From: Undaria pinnatifida
Taxonomy: Eukaryota; Sar; Phaeophyceae; Laminariales; Alariaceae
Assembly: GCA_012845835.1 (NCBI GenBank)
Contig: JABAKD010000023.1
Coordinates: 12,647,851-12,711,850, forward strand
Length of the DNA: 64,000 bases
Direction: 5' to 3'
Each line of letters begins with the position of its first letter. Within the stretch, counting starts at the first letter, position 1. A program made the position numbers and the translations under genes. Of the stretch, positions 31,735-43,110 are shown in pieces. The notes under the pieces are model-generated. The model saw only the letters and a program-made list of their open reading frames with translations, was not told the DNA's origin and did no database searches.

Positions 31735-31825
31735 TTTTTAACTAATTTTCAAGGACGTCAGCCGTGAGTTCGACGAATTTCAGGTCAATACTCATCTTTG
31801 CAAGCTGCGTTGTTGGTATTCGTAA
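31735..31825. repeat. Fragment of the AT-rich dispersed repeat
   Basis: ACGTCAGCCGTGAGTTCGAC, GAATTTCAGGTCAATACTCA and GCAAGCTGCGTTGTTGGTAT match the copy in hAT-2 (11549-11620) closely and the one at 41240-41330 less well. Confidence 0.65.
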
Positions 31826-32290
31826 TATACTATACAAGGGCTCCGCTCGATGTAAAGGGGACAGAAAGAAAGAGGCCCATGATTTGGTGCAAACAGCGAT
31901 TTGATAATGCCAAGAGCTGCTTGTGCAGAGCAAGTTGCCCTTTTGTGCTCAGCTGTGCTGTGTGCTTTTGTTACCGGTGTTACGTTTTGATCGGCAGTAC
32001 GGGGGTAATTTGCGTGGGGGAAAAAACAGGGGCCCGTGAAAGATCAAATACATGTAGGAAAAAAAAAAAAAAAGTAGCACATCACAACAACACGCACACA
32101 GCGCAGCACGACACAGCACCGCAGCGGAGAGCACGGCAGCGCACCGTACGGCTCCGCACGGCGCTGCGCTGCGCTGCTGGGCTATATATAGCCGGACTGA
32201 TCTGAGCTGGGCGTGCATTGTGATCCAACAGCGTAGTACCTGATGGTATGTACAATGCTGGTGTAGTAGTACCGGTATGTACTATAAGCC
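31826..32290. repeat. Dispersed repeat (TATA-palindrome family), fullest copy
   Basis: It begins with TATACAAGGGCTCCGCTCG (half of the GC-rich hairpin), then AGGCCCATGATTTGGTGC, AATGCCAAGAGCTGCTTGTG, a CA/CAG-rich stretch and GGGCTATATATAGCCGGACT, ending GTGCATTGTGATCCAACA. Related copies: 19555-19720, 40125-40460, 61555-62010. The palindrome GCTATATATAGC could act as a TATA box, but no downstream gene is seen. Confidence 0.65.
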
Positions 32291-33044
32291 TCAAGGTCTT
32301 CTCGTTGGTTCGAATCCCGGTGTCATCGGGGTAAAAAAATGATCCTCATGAAAAAATAATAGATATCAATTTGACTTTGTGGTCTTTTATTAACAGTAGA
32401 TAGACTGTTCGCTTATTATAAGTCTGGTTTTCGTTGGTTGAATCCAGGGGTCATAAATATATTTAAAATCCTTCTTTGGTGTCATGTATTTGGTCAGGAG
32501 TTTTTTGTCTCGGCCGAAGTATGCGATTCGCGGAACTAGAATTCTCGGTCGAATATAGCTTCGTTCGAGCGCCGCCTTCTGGGACGGCTCCAACGCCCCT
32601 CGCCCTGCCGTGTCCGTTCCGCACATGGACGTGAACGCGGACAGATGCCGAGCGAGACAAGCGAGAAGTTGCAAAAATACCGCATGCCGAGGAGGAATTT
32701 CGGAGATTTCGGATGTATCTTTAGACAATGTCTGCAACGCCTGGATGATTTACAAAATTGGCATCATTTCCAAAAGGTACTTGACAGTGTTAGGAATTTT
32801 GCGGTGGCATACTCTCGAACGTTAGTTTCTTTGCTGTACTTTTTTTCTCGTTCGTTTGGTTTCTTGCCCGGCCTTTTTATTGCTTCTGTTTCTGCTCGTT
32901 TTGCCAGCTGGAAATACATTTTTTTTAGTGTGGGTTCACCTAAAACGTGACACAAGTCACCGACGATATCCCAACAATTTCGCGACACAAATTACCGACG
33001 GCAAGACGTTTCGTGGCAAAGTAACTCCCAAATCATGATATTTT
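32291..33044. other. No gene; tRNA-T-arm-like scraps and old repeat
   Basis: TTGGTTCGAATCCCGG (about 32305) and TTGGTTGAATCCAGG (about 32434) resemble tRNA B boxes but have no matching arms. The 32510-32690 part (GAACGCGGACAGATGCCGAG, AGACAAGCGAGAAG) is a diverged match to 53190-53390. No protein recognised. Confidence 0.4.
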
Positions 33045-33079
33045 CACGTAACAGAATCTCGAGACAAAACCAAGCAGGT
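33045..33079. repeat. Left remnant of the tandem unit split by the LTR-like element
   Basis: TAACAGAATCTCGAGACAAA and ACCAAGCAGGT match 36602-36631; the unit continues at 36164 after the inserted element. Confidence 0.75.
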
Positions 33080-36000
33080 TGTAGACACGCCTAAGCTAGG
33101 CAAGGTCTACTGACCAGAAAGTGTCCCCCCTTGGCCTGAGGGGGGCTGGTCAGCACCATTCAGGTGCTAGGAAGGAGAGATAAGTTGTTGTATTATTAGC
33201 TCCGAACACAAGAAAACAAGCGATCTTAACTTCATCCCCGAATCCCTATATCAGAATCCAGAAGAGGATAAATAAAAACCCCTACTACAGTAGTTGTCTT
33301 CAGATCTAGATGACGTCCACACACCAGATCAGATCCTCAACAGTCAACCCCCAACAAGAAGGTCAACTGTCGTGTCTTACCAACAACACTACACACTCTC
33401 TGGTGCTCCACTGTCCACAATGCCCCCAAAAGCGCGTTCCTACTCAAAGTAGTTCATGAACAAGCTTTGATGAAAAGTGAGCACCAGCTACACAAAAACA
33501 TCAGAGAAAACATACACGTCGTTTTTGAATGATAAACGACCACATACATCTAGATACCATACCCAATGATTACGAGCCATGAAACATTGCAATGCTTCAC
33601 AAAAACATGCACACACGATCAGCCAAACGGAAACCCAAATAAACATCCGCCGACCAAAAGATAAACATCGTAAAAACCCTTTTACGACTACACGAATATT
33701 AATAGTATCACCCGCTTTCATCCACAATTATACCACAACTCATGCAATCAGCAAAATAACACCCTAAGAACATTCCAGGACGATTTTCGCTCAAAGTCAT
33801 GCGGAAACCGCAGAAAATTACAGCGTAATACCACATTGATGCTTCAGGTTTGTCCATATACGCATTCAACCTCATCACACGAACATGCATTCCGCATTCA
33901 GCAAGCAAGCCTCGCTTGTTTGGAGACAAAAAACAGCAGCGATACATGAGAACACTCATTGTACTACGATAGAACGAGACATTCGTCTCATGCGCCCAAA
34001 AACAGATGGCACAAATGACCCTACAAAAATGATCAATACAAAAAAAAATACGGAAGACACAAATATCTATTACTCGTACGCACAGCAAGCACATATGTAC
34101 CACTGTATAGCAAACTTGAACATCGGGTTCTGTTGCTAATCGGTTGGCCCCTAAGCAGTTTCCTTCAACTGGAAAGGTTCCTTAAAGTTTCACTAAGAAT
34201 GCATCGGAATACACATAGCGATAGACTCTCATACTGCTCCTGTCTGTTCATCAGAAACAACACAAGTCTGCCTGAGAAACACGCTATTCCGTCAAACGCA
34301 ATCAACGGTTCGTTTCGTTTCCTACACGGTGCAGAAAACACTCCGTGCATACTTCACTCTGCACTCAATGAGTGTGGAAAAACGCTCAATACAACGGCGC
34401 ACGGCAATACCAGTATAGGTTTTGCATCCGATTTGCGGACGCGCCACGAAAATCCCACGCGCTCGCTTCAAACCTGTGAAAACGATATGCTAGTGCACAT
34501 GTGTGTATAGACTAAATCTTCGAACGCAAATTACGGTTTCATACGATTTGGAACACGAGCTCCTTCAGGCTGACTCGTCCATATGCAGCGGGGAAAGCAA
34601 GTACCAGGTTCTTTGCGGCAATACGTGGACATATTTGTTCTCGTGCAGAGGCCATCGGCATGCACCACGCATTCAATAACCCCCCTTTTCAATAAACCTT
34701 CAGCAGCTACGACGAGACTCTCGCTCTGTACAGAGGCATGCAGCATGTACTCGCAGCATAATGCATTAATTTTCGCGACAAGATTATTCTGCTACACACA
34801 AGCACTCAAACCAGATTGACACCGTCGCAAAGCACGCGCTGTATTATGCCACGTACTGCTGTATGGGCAATCAACACAATACAGACCTAGACGGGGTATG
34901 ATTTCAACAAGCAAAGCACGGAGCACACTTGCCCCTATTAATAGCTCAAATACACGACGCGACAAAGCACGCGACAACTACAGATAGTCTACAGCAGTAT
35001 CTTTAAAAACAAATCAAACTCACACCTTCAAATCAAGACGTGCGCGGGCTTCATGTTGGAGGCCAAGTCAGCACATAGCCTTCGCAAAACAAGAGCCAAG
35101 CTCTCAGCGCCTGGAAGCATTGGAGTTCTCAAACACCCCCTTTCAGCGGCATTCCAGCTCCTCCTATTCTGAAATACAAAGCGCAACCGCCTTCTCGAAC
35201 GGCTGTATACACGTGTGATTTCCTCACTCCTCGCTCCGCCTCCCGAAGTGGATATCCTCGCGACGATCTAGAAGCAAGCGCAGGTGGGGAGATTGATCTC
35301 GCCGCGTTGGGCACAATCACACGCTTCGCACGTGATGTCGCGCCTTCCCCCTCGGGACGCGCGACGCGACAGCCCGCAGTCGGCACCGCTGAATCACCGC
35401 ATTTTAGTGTGTTCACCTCGTCAGCATGCCCCCCGAAAGCCTTGAGCCCTCGTGATCGGCGGGTGTGTCTTTGCTGCCCGAGTTGAACCTTCAGCGGATC
35501 AAAATCGTGCCTATACTGCGAGATTTCACAGAACCAAGTGAATCAACCCGATTCGAACCTCACCATCATCAGATGTGGAGCCTGCTGCTGCAGACCCTCC
35601 ACGCCGGGTGCGATGCTTGGACATCGCCTCTAGCGGCCCCTCGTACGACCACAGCAGACCTCGTTCGGAGTCCTGAGGCAGCATATGGACACCGCCCTCA
35701 TCGGGTCAGAGGGTTTCCTGCCGAAACGCGGCCCAGTCCACACCTCCTGCTTGCCGCTGTCGCAATCGTACCAGAAAAAATCCCTGACTAACGTCGGTGT
35801 GTTCAACCTGAATTATCGATAATTGTAGACACGCCTAAGCTAGGCAAGGTCTACTGACCAGAAAGTGTCCCCCCTTGGCCTGGGGGGGGCTGGTTAGCAC
35901 CATTCAGGTGCTAGGAAGGAGAGATAAGTTGTTGTATTATTAGCTCCGAACACAAGAAAACAAGCGATCTTAACTTCATCCCCGAATCCCTATATCAGAA

Positions 36001-36163
36001 TCCAGAAGAGGATAAATAGAAACCCCTACTACAGTAGTTGTCTTCAGATCTAGATGACGTCCACACACCAGATCAGATCCTCAACAGTCAATCACCAACA
36101 AGAAGGTCAACTGTCGTGTCTTACCAACAACACTACACACTCTCTGGTGCTCCACTGTCCACA
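33080..36163 (-). mobile_element. Old LTR-like element with 340-bp terminal direct repeats
   Basis: Direct repeats at 33080-33419 and 35824-36163 (TGTAGACACG...CCACTGTCCACA) agree at about 98 percent. They are flanked by a short duplication, AGGT (33076-33079 and 36164-36167). An empty version of the same target (CCAAGCAGGTAGAAGAGCC) survives at 36622-36640 in a neighbouring repeat unit. A G-run beside the left repeat, read on the minus strand (GCGCTTTTGGGGGCAT), resembles a polypurine tract and suggests minus orientation. The 2.4-kb interior has no intact gene; a faint Ty1/copia-type reverse transcriptase resemblance near 33.7-34.1 kb is uncertain. Broken, with many breaks, or a non-autonomous type. 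Confidence 0.75.
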
Positions 36164-37085
36164 AGGTAGAAGAGCCGTCTCTTTGGCCTTTGGCCCTGGC
36201 TTTAGCATGGCCGCTGACACTCCAGGCAGCCTCTGCTGTAGGCATGAACGAGTGCGGTTGATTCGCAGCGAACTATCCCGCTGTGCTCGCTTCTATGTGG
36301 CCATTGTCCACGCCATTTCATGTCACCTTCCTTCTGTTTTGAGCTCGTCGTCGTGCCGTCGAGGTACGAGGAAACCCGTACGTACCGTGGGTGAGAACAG
36401 CAGTATGTACGACGAGCATGAACGCCAACTGACGACATTGGCAAACACACAACATCAGGTGCAGCAGCAGTAGCCGAAGGGTAAAACTTCTAGCACATAC
36501 TGCAGCAACTAGTAGCAACCAGAACCACAGCAGATAGCTCAAAGTGCAGTACGAGTGCATTTGGCAAGTTTAGTCGTACGCGCATCGCTCTGTCCAATAT
36601 ATAACAGAACCTCGAGACAAAACCAAGCAGGTAGAAGAGCCGTCTCTTCGGCCTTTGGCCCTGGCTTTAGCACGGCCGCTGGCACTCCAGGCAGCCTCTG
36701 CTGTAGGCATGAACAAGTGCGGTTGATTCGCAGCGAACTATCCCGCTGTGCTCGCTTCTATGTGGCCATTGTCCATGCCATTTCATGTCACCTCCCTTCT
36801 GTTTTGAGCTCGTCGTGCCGTCGAGGTACGAGGAAACCCGTACGTACGTACTGGGTGAGAACAGCAGTATTTACGACGAGCATGAACGCCAACTGACGAC
36901 ATTGGCAAACACACAACATCACGTGCAGCAGCAGTAGCCGAAGGGCGAAACTTCTACCTGGTAGCACATACTGCAGCAACTAGTAGCAACCAGAACCACA
37001 GCAGATAGCTCAAAGTGCAGTACGAGCGCCGTTGGCAAGTTTAGTCGTACACGCATCACTCTGTCCAATATATAACAACCGTTTT
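36164..37085. repeat. Tandem repeat, about 464-bp unit, two copies
   Basis: Units starting AGGTAGAAGAGCCGTCTCTT at 36164 and 36628 are about 95 percent alike and share GCTCGCTTCTATGTGGCCAT, CCGTACGTAC and GCATGAACGCCAACTGACGA. They end with GTCCAATATATAACA. Open frames in them follow the repeat and have no recognised product. Confidence 0.8.
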
Positions 37086-38014
37086 ATGTTCATATTGGTG
37101 GAGAAAAAAATATTACATTTCCTGTAAGAATGATACGTCGTACGAGCGGACGTTCTGATTCTGGTGTGCTTCTGCCGTGAGACAATCAAGTACACCGCAT
37201 GTTTTACCCAAACAAGAGCCAACAAGAGGCAGCGCACAGGGGCCCCCAACACAGAGACACGTGACAACCACGGCCAGCTGTCGATCGCGTAATTGGCCGG
37301 TAGTCCGTGCTTCGGTGGGTGTATCGGAAGTCGTTCGTAGTACTGCTGTAGATCGTCGAAAAACCACGTGGCATCCCGTTCTGGTGGCAGACTCGCCAGT
37401 AGACCCCCCAAAATTTGGTTACCTTTTCTTTTTCTTGGCCCCATGCACCCATTTCCTTTCCTTTCTCTTCTTTGTTTCTTTTTTCCAATTGACTTGCGTC
37501 TGTTGTGCGTATGCGTAGTGATAGATACCACGTGTAATATATACGTGGTAGTCTTTCTTGGGTGGCAAGCGGTGTAGTCGGTATTTTCAGGCGCGAGTCA
37601 TGAGACTTATGCACCGGTATGGACCTGGCACATCGTAGACTGACTCCCGATTTCACTTTTGTATGTTTCTGGTGGAGGCATGAATTGCGTCAGCTGTGAT
37701 TTATGCGTGTACCACCTTTTGTTTGTGTTTTTCCCCTGGGGTATTCCTCAGCTCCAGAGTGACTGGAGCCTGTCCTGTGACCACGGACTTGATTATGCGA
37801 GTTAATGTGAGAACGACAACAACAACAACTGAAATATTCCCCCCTGTTTCTTGACTTTTCAGCTGCTTCCTGGAAATTTGTTTTTTCTGCCAATACGATT
37901 TTGAACTTTTTCGCCATTTTTTCTTCCTTTTTGTCTAGTAAGTTGAACTTCCTACCATTTGCCGCTAATTTACCGCCTGTGCATTAGTTGCGGAACGGTC
38001 CAGCTTTAGCTTTT
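37086..38014. other. No gene recognised
   Basis: It includes a pyrimidine-rich tract (37420-37500). Chance open frames only. Confidence 0.4.
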
Positions 38015-38260
38015 CTTTGATTCGCACCATTTGTTTTGTACTTGACGAAGCTTCATCAGCTGAGATCTGGGCTTGGCTCATCAGCTCCACACCGCCCATC
38101 ACCCCATCGCAGCGCTATAGCTTACAGCAACGAAGCGCCGTGCAGTGCCGGGCGATGCCCTGCGGCTCAGCTCAGCAGCGCACCGCAGCGCCGCGCTAGC
38201 TCAGCAGAGCGAAGCGCTATGCTTTGCCGTGCTCTGCCGTCGCGGTCGTTCGTTATTCAT
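38015..38260. repeat. GC-rich CAG/CGC repeat, inverse partner at 40490-40680
   Basis: CTCATCAGCTCCACACCGCC, CGCAGCGCTATAG, GCAACGAAGCGCCGTGCAGT and TAGCTCAGCAGAGCGAAGCG recur in reverse complement at 40490-40680. The pair is 2.3 kb apart in opposite orientation. Confidence 0.65.
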
Positions 38261-38407
38261 TATATCTAAAACTCCGCGTACGCTCATACTTAGGTATTTG
38301 GCGCTTTATTCTATACATATCGCGTCAACCATCGTAATGTCATACAATATTGGGGAGGGAATGTAATCTCTATGCAAAGATCCTGTTGTGTTTTAATCAA
38401 TTGTCGG

Positions 38408-38690
38408 CCGGCCGCCCCGGTGGTCTAGTGGTTTTACCCTCGAATACTACTAACGTTTGGTTGTCCTTGAGTTCGACACCCACCACGATGAGATTTGACT
38501 TTATTTGCAAAAATGCGAAAGAAGAAAAAGGGATCAACTGCTGAGAGCGCCTAGCAGCGTGGGTAGGTACAATTCGACGCGAGTCAACGAGGGAAGAAAA
38601 TGCTGGATTCTCCTCGCGGTAAAAATGAAAGCACGTGCCGAAGTGGGGAGGGAGGAGGAGGGCCCGCTATGTGACCCCGGATCTGAGTTA
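38408..38690 (+). repeat. SINE-like element, tRNA-derived head (copy 1)
   Basis: The head CCCCGGTGGTCTAGTGGTTT contains a pol III A box (TGGTCTAGTGG, 38421-38431). GAGTTCGACACCC (38469-38481) fits a B box, at tRNA-like spacing. A body of about 200 bp follows, with CGCGGTAAAAATGAAAGCAC. The same head and body, more diverged, occur at 42867-43110. No target duplication was found by eye. Confidence 0.55.
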
Positions 38691-39520
38691 CTACTGGGAG
38701 GGAGCGCGAGAGTGGTGCGGGGATAATAAAGGGGATGAAGAGAAAAAAATGTTGCAAAGGTATATTATTATTACTACCAGTAAATAATATGTCAGACTCT
38801 AGGAAATACGCACGGCACTATCAGCAGTCGTCATGGTAGAGACACTCCGGATGTTATGTATTGAGGGGACGCGTCCGAATTCGACAACGTGAAAGCACCC
38901 ACGAAGAAAAGACAGCAGACACACATATACCGCCTTCCCGAAAAAAAACAGAGAAGAAGCGCTACGCCAACCTTCCGTACGAGCAAAGCCACCCCCGCAC
39001 CAATCTTAGACAACGCCGCCTCAACGAGAGATCGCCCTCCTGTTCTACGTGTTCCTCCTCGCCCGCGACCACGCCTGCGACCAATCAAACCGACAGCCTT
39101 CACGTAACAAACAAGCAATCTTCTTCCAAAACCTCGCCGGCTGACATGTCCCCATGTCGACGTGTGATGCAAACCGACTTTGCATCCTGTCGACTTCGAA
39201 CCTCCATTGCCACGGGGACAGCAGTGCAGTATTTTCATTAATGCCAAGGCCTCTTTTGTTTCGCTTAGAGGCGACGCAGGTTCTCAATAATACTCTTTTC
39301 CGTATTTTTGTTTGATAGACGCCAACTTTTACTTGACGGCGCATTCAACATAGTTTGTTTCGCCTATCCTTGCCTTCTTTGTTGTATAATATTACGTTTT
39401 TCCTTTTGTCAAATCATGGCTTTCATAATCCCATGTTCGTATTAAACTCTTGGCATTACTTTAAAGTTCAATGCATGCCAAATCCGACAGCTACACCATA
39501 ATTTGTCAAAGTGCTGCCCT
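38691..39520. other. No gene recognised; short basic open frame
   Basis: An open frame at 38889-39107 encodes 72 residues that are strongly basic and Pro/Arg-rich (RPPVLRVPPRPRPRLRPIK). No family is recognised and overlapping frames on both strands are equally open, so coding is doubtful. Confidence 0.3.
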
Positions 39521-39524
39521 GCCC

Positions 39525-39582
39525 TACCCGAAGCATGGGCGCCGGCACCTCGCCGGCGCCCATGCGGAGCCCTTGTACGAAA
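39525..39582. repeat. GC-rich palindromic hairpin repeat, copy 3
   Basis: GCATGGGCGCCGGCACCTCG then CCGGCGCCCATGCGGAGCCC and TTGTAC. The stem GCATGGGCGCCGGC/GCCGGCGCCCATGC is perfect over 14 bp, although the stem sequence differs from copies 1, 2, 4 and 5. Confidence 0.7.
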
Positions 39583-39754
39583 AAAAAATGATATATAGTC
39601 TATTGGTGAAAGATTAGTACTGGTAGATACAGCACTGCTGTTGTGACACATTGTGGTAGCAACTGAAGAACGAAAAAAATACAAAAATTGTCATAACTGG
39701 CCCACAGCTTCAGCTTGCTCCTGTTGCCTTGTGTTGTGTGCCCTTGGGCGCATT

Positions 39755-39885
39755 ACAAAAGAGCTCGCATGGACGTCTATTACAATGCAAGTTCAACTCC
39801 CTCGCATGGACGTCCATTAAAATGCAAGTTCAATTCCCAAAAAAGCAAAGTTGCAAGTTCAACTCCCAAAAACAAATGTTGGAAA
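39755..39885. repeat. Short tandem repeat with TGCAAGTTCAACTCCC
   Basis: Three to four units of GCATGGACGTC(T/C)ATTA-AATGCAAGTTCAA(C/T)TCCC in diminishing length. Confidence 0.6.
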
Positions 39886-40124
39886 AAACGAGTAGTCTAA
39901 ACAAATATAAAAAGGTTAAAAATGTTCAGAACTTGGAAAAAGAGTTCGAACGAATCAAATTTGAAGGAGATGGTAGAAAATGAACGAAGAAACAGCTGAA
40001 AAACGAAAAAAACGCAATTATAATTGACGAAATGGAAGAACCAATAAAGTGTGGAAGATAAAGTGTGGAAGACAACAAAGAAAAGCTGGAACGGTGAAAA
40101 AATGTTGCCAAGAGGACCTCAGGT

Positions 40125-40460
40125 GCTTGTGCAGAGCTAATAATTGCCCTGCGCTGGATGCTTGTCGATGTCACGTTCTGAACGGCAGTACGTGCGATGA
40201 GAACACGACACTCACGTAATAAATGGTACCTGGTACCTGTATCATACCTGGTACTACTGCTGTATGTTCAAAAGAATGCACAGCGCCGCACGACACAACA
40301 CCGCAAAACGAAGGGCAAGACACGGCACCGCACTATGCTGCGCTGCACTGCTGAGCTATATATAGCCGGGCTGACCGGAGCTGGGGGTGCGTTGTGATCC
40401 ACCAACGTAGTATGTACAAACTTATTAATAGTACCGGTACGTGGGATGATACTGCGAATA
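40125..40460. repeat. Dispersed repeat (TATA-palindrome family) copy
   Basis: GTGCTTGTGCAGAGCTAAT, GATGTCACGTTCTGAACGGC, GAGCTATATATAGCCGGGCT and GTGCGTTGTGATCCACCAAC align with 31900-32250 and 61620-61970. Confidence 0.65.
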
Positions 40461-40489
40461 AATGTTTCTGGCATGTACGAACTAATAAA

Positions 40490-40680
40490 AGTACCGCAAA
40501 GCACGCAGCACGCAAAGCAGCGAAACACGTCAAAGCACAGCGCTGCGCTCTGCTAAGCTAGAGCTGCAGGGCATCGCAGGGCACTGCACGGCGCTGCGTT
40601 GCTGCGAGGTATAGTGCTGCGGTGGGGTGCTCGGCGGTGCGGAGCTGATGAGCCACCGGAGATGCCAGGGATGCACCAAC
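40490..40680. repeat. GC-rich CAG/CGC repeat, inverse partner of 38015-38260
   Basis: Reverse complement of the 38-kb copy with moderate identity; includes GCTAAGCTAGAGCTGCAGGG and AGCTGATGAGCCACCGG. Confidence 0.65.
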
Positions 40681-40849
40681 CGAGCGCTTTCAGCACGAAG
40701 ATATTTTCCCCAGCAACTAAGTTTCTTGAGGAACTTCGGGACTGTTCTTATCGCCAGCAACTACTTTTCTTTTCGGCAATTACGGGCTGAGAAGGGCTGA
40801 GAGGGGGGAAGATATGCCGAGCGAGACCTCCAAGGGGGTCGAGAACTAA

Positions 40850-41475
40850 GTCATTAAGTCTATGGGTGATTTTTTATTGGGAGATGTCCTATTTTTTGTC
40901 CACTATAATGGTAAGTGTTGACATTTATACTTTGGGTGGGGAATTTTGAGCTAGGTAAAACATCACATCTATTTTATAAGTTTATTACTGTAGTTTCCAC
41001 TATACTGCTCTATCATATGTATGGTAGGCGGTATATTTTGTTTTTTCTCCCCCAGGCTTTAATATCGTGAAGAGTACGAATACAGAATATTATTAGTTAT
41101 CTATATGTTGCTCTTAATACAGCATTCGAGAATGAAAGTCAGCTACTCCCACCCCAAAAAGATAAAAACTCTATGGGACACGAACCCACGGTTCCAAATT
41201 GATACGCTGTCACTCTAATATTTAAATACATGTATATATTTTCAGGACGTCAGGTGTGAGTTCGACGAATTTCAAGTCAGTACTCATATTTTGAATCTGC
41301 TTGTTGGTACTTGTACTATGATATGCTATGTGGGTGAATTTTTTGGGGGGAGGGGTCCTTTTCTTTTATAAACAAATGTTTTTCTCCACTACACTGTACA
41401 TTGATTGGTGTCATTATTTTTACTTTTTTAGGTGGGGAATTTTGAAGTAATCTATCATATATATCACGCACAGGA
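40850..41475. repeat. Two copies of the AT-rich dispersed repeat
   Basis: 40850-41050 and 41240-41470 each carry TATGGGTGA/TGTGGGTGA, a GTCC-x-CTATAATGG or CCACTACACTG block and GGTGGGGAATTTTGA, as in 11620-11800. Between them, 41160-41215 is a minus-strand tRNA-T-arm-like piece (ACGAACCCACGGTTCC) related to 10846-11170. Confidence 0.65.
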
Positions 41476-41514
41476 TATCACCTCATTATCTTTCGAGAGC
41501 CATCCATGCCGCTG

Positions 41515-42000
41515 TTTCCCCCCCCCCCCCCCCACCCCCCGCCTCGAACGCCCCCTTCTTCCCCACCACCCGCACCTTCGCCTAGACCTAGCACCACACG
41601 TATAACAAACCCCTCACCTAAAGCCCTTCCCCCCCCCCCCCCCCCCCGCCCCCACCCCCCACCCTCCCCCCCCCAACCCATCCCAACCCCACCCCCTCGA
41701 ACACTCCACCCTCTCTTTACTCACTGATTGTACGACTTACCCCAGGATATACATGATAACCTGATGTATTATTTCCAAAAATGTCACATTTATCCCCTCG
41801 AAATAATGTATAGTTTCCAGGCACATATTGAGCTGCCCCCCCCCCCCCCCCCCCCGCCCCAACCCCCCCCCCCCCCCCCCCCCGCCCCCAATAATATACT
41901 GGTGCCAAAACCGTCCGATTTATCCCCTCGAAAGGATTTATAGCTTACATGCACAAATTGCCCCTTCCCCCCCCCCCCCCCCCCCCCGCGCCCCCCTCCA
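41515..42000. repeat. Poly-C tracts with short interspersed units
   Basis: Runs of C up to about 19 long (41520, 41630, 41836, 41870, 41970) alternate with units of about 115 bp containing TTATCCCCTCGAAA and TATAG(T/C)TT-CA(G/T)GCACA. Open frames here encode only Pro-rich or Gly-rich strings. C-runs of this kind can form i-motifs and, on the other strand, G-quadruplexes, and are prone to assembly error. Confidence 0.75.
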
Positions 42001-42179
42001 AACCCGCTCGCTTTTGATCAAAACCAGGCCCCCGCTTTCCCTTCACAGCTGTCAGATTTTGTCCCCCTCAGAAACGGGTTTTATAGTTTCCGCGCACAGA
42101 CTGACTAAAATCATCCTGTTGACCCTGATAGCTACACTGTAGCTGTAAGGGGAGTCGCCGACCTATATCCTTAATGAGG

Positions 42180-42600
42180 ACACACAACTCGTAATGCGCG
42201 CGATCGGAGTATCACACACAGCTTGCAAAGATGAGTTTCGACGAAATCTTCGATCTCACAGCTGGAGTGTATTTTAATTTTTATAATACTCCGGAGTATA
42301 TTTTATAAATTTATTTCTGTAGTTTCCACTGTATTGCTCTACCAGGTGTGTGGTGGATGGTTAACGCATGGATGGCTTGGTCAGGGTTGTTGGTACTTGT
42401 GGTTAAGTGCGTAAGTAAGTTTTCTCTACCTGGGGGTGGTTTTATATTATTCGACTTATGTATTTTATTTTTCACTATAGTGGCGGGTTTTGGTATACAT
42501 CGGGAATATGAAGACAGTAGTATTAATAGTTATCTGTTAGATATCGTGTAAAAGTTCCACCCTAAAAATTATAAAATAAAATAAATTATTACGTAACATT
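42180..42600. repeat. AT-rich dispersed repeat, further copy with inverted flank
   Basis: 42295-42360 matches 11740-11800 in the same orientation. 42430-42570 (CACTATAGTGGCGGGTTTTG, GTATACATCGGGA) matches 11330-11480 in reverse, so the family members are rearranged. Confidence 0.6.
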
Positions 42601-42679
42601 TTTGGTAAGATCAAGGAACTAGACTAGGTACCCAATAGACACATCTAAAACTACGACCAACTCGTACGTATTATGGGGA

Positions 42680-42735
42680 ATACAAGGCGCTTCGCCGGCG
42701 GCCTGGACGGCCGCCGCTCGCAGCCTTGCGTGACG
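42680..42735. repeat. GC-rich palindromic hairpin repeat, copy 4
   Basis: TACAAGGCGCTTCGCCGGCG, GCCTGGACGGCCGCCGCTCG and CAGCCTTGCGTG. Close to copy 5 at 45175. Confidence 0.7.
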
Positions 42736-42739
42736 CCGG

Positions 42740-42860
42740 AAAAGTTAGTAGCATTGTGGCGAAGGACGGAGGTCAGACGTAGTGCCAAGAGTTGAGACGT
42801 AATGACAAGAGTTGAGAGGGCGATGCGGAAGAATTGATGCCAAGAGTTATGGTCAGATAG
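42740..42860. repeat. Degenerate short tandem repeat TGCCAAGAGTTGAGACG
   Basis: Three to four units of about 28 bp share (T/A)G(C/A)CAAGAGTT between the hairpin and the SINE-like copy. Confidence 0.5.
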
Positions 42861-42866
42861 CAACCG

Positions 42867-43110
42867 GTCGCCCCGGTGGCGTATCAGGTTATCCTCGAGC
42901 CTGGTATAGATCAGTTTCGTAAGTTTGAGCCCCGCCGAGTGCATACTCGTAGAAATTCGTTGGGACTTCTTCTTGTGCACAAATTGACTTGCGGAAAGCA
43001 CGAGAACGTGAGTTAGCAACACTCGATGAAAAAGCGACGAGCAGTGAGATTGCTAAACCCTATGCGCGATAAAAATTGAAGGCAAGAACCGGGGGGGAGA
43101 AGGGACGACA
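42867..43110 (+). repeat. SINE-like element, copy 2
   Basis: The head TCGCCCCGGTGGCGTATCAG corresponds to the A-box region of 38408. GTTTGAGCCCCGCCGAG is a decayed B box, and the body includes CGCGATAAAAATTGAAGGCA. More diverged than copy 1. Confidence 0.45.

Noticed and set aside
38889-39107. Basic Pro/Arg-rich small protein
   Set aside because: Overlapping frames on both strands are equally open and nothing similar is recognised.
41506-42142. Pro-rich and Gly-rich open frames
   Set aside because: Simple translations of poly-C tracts.
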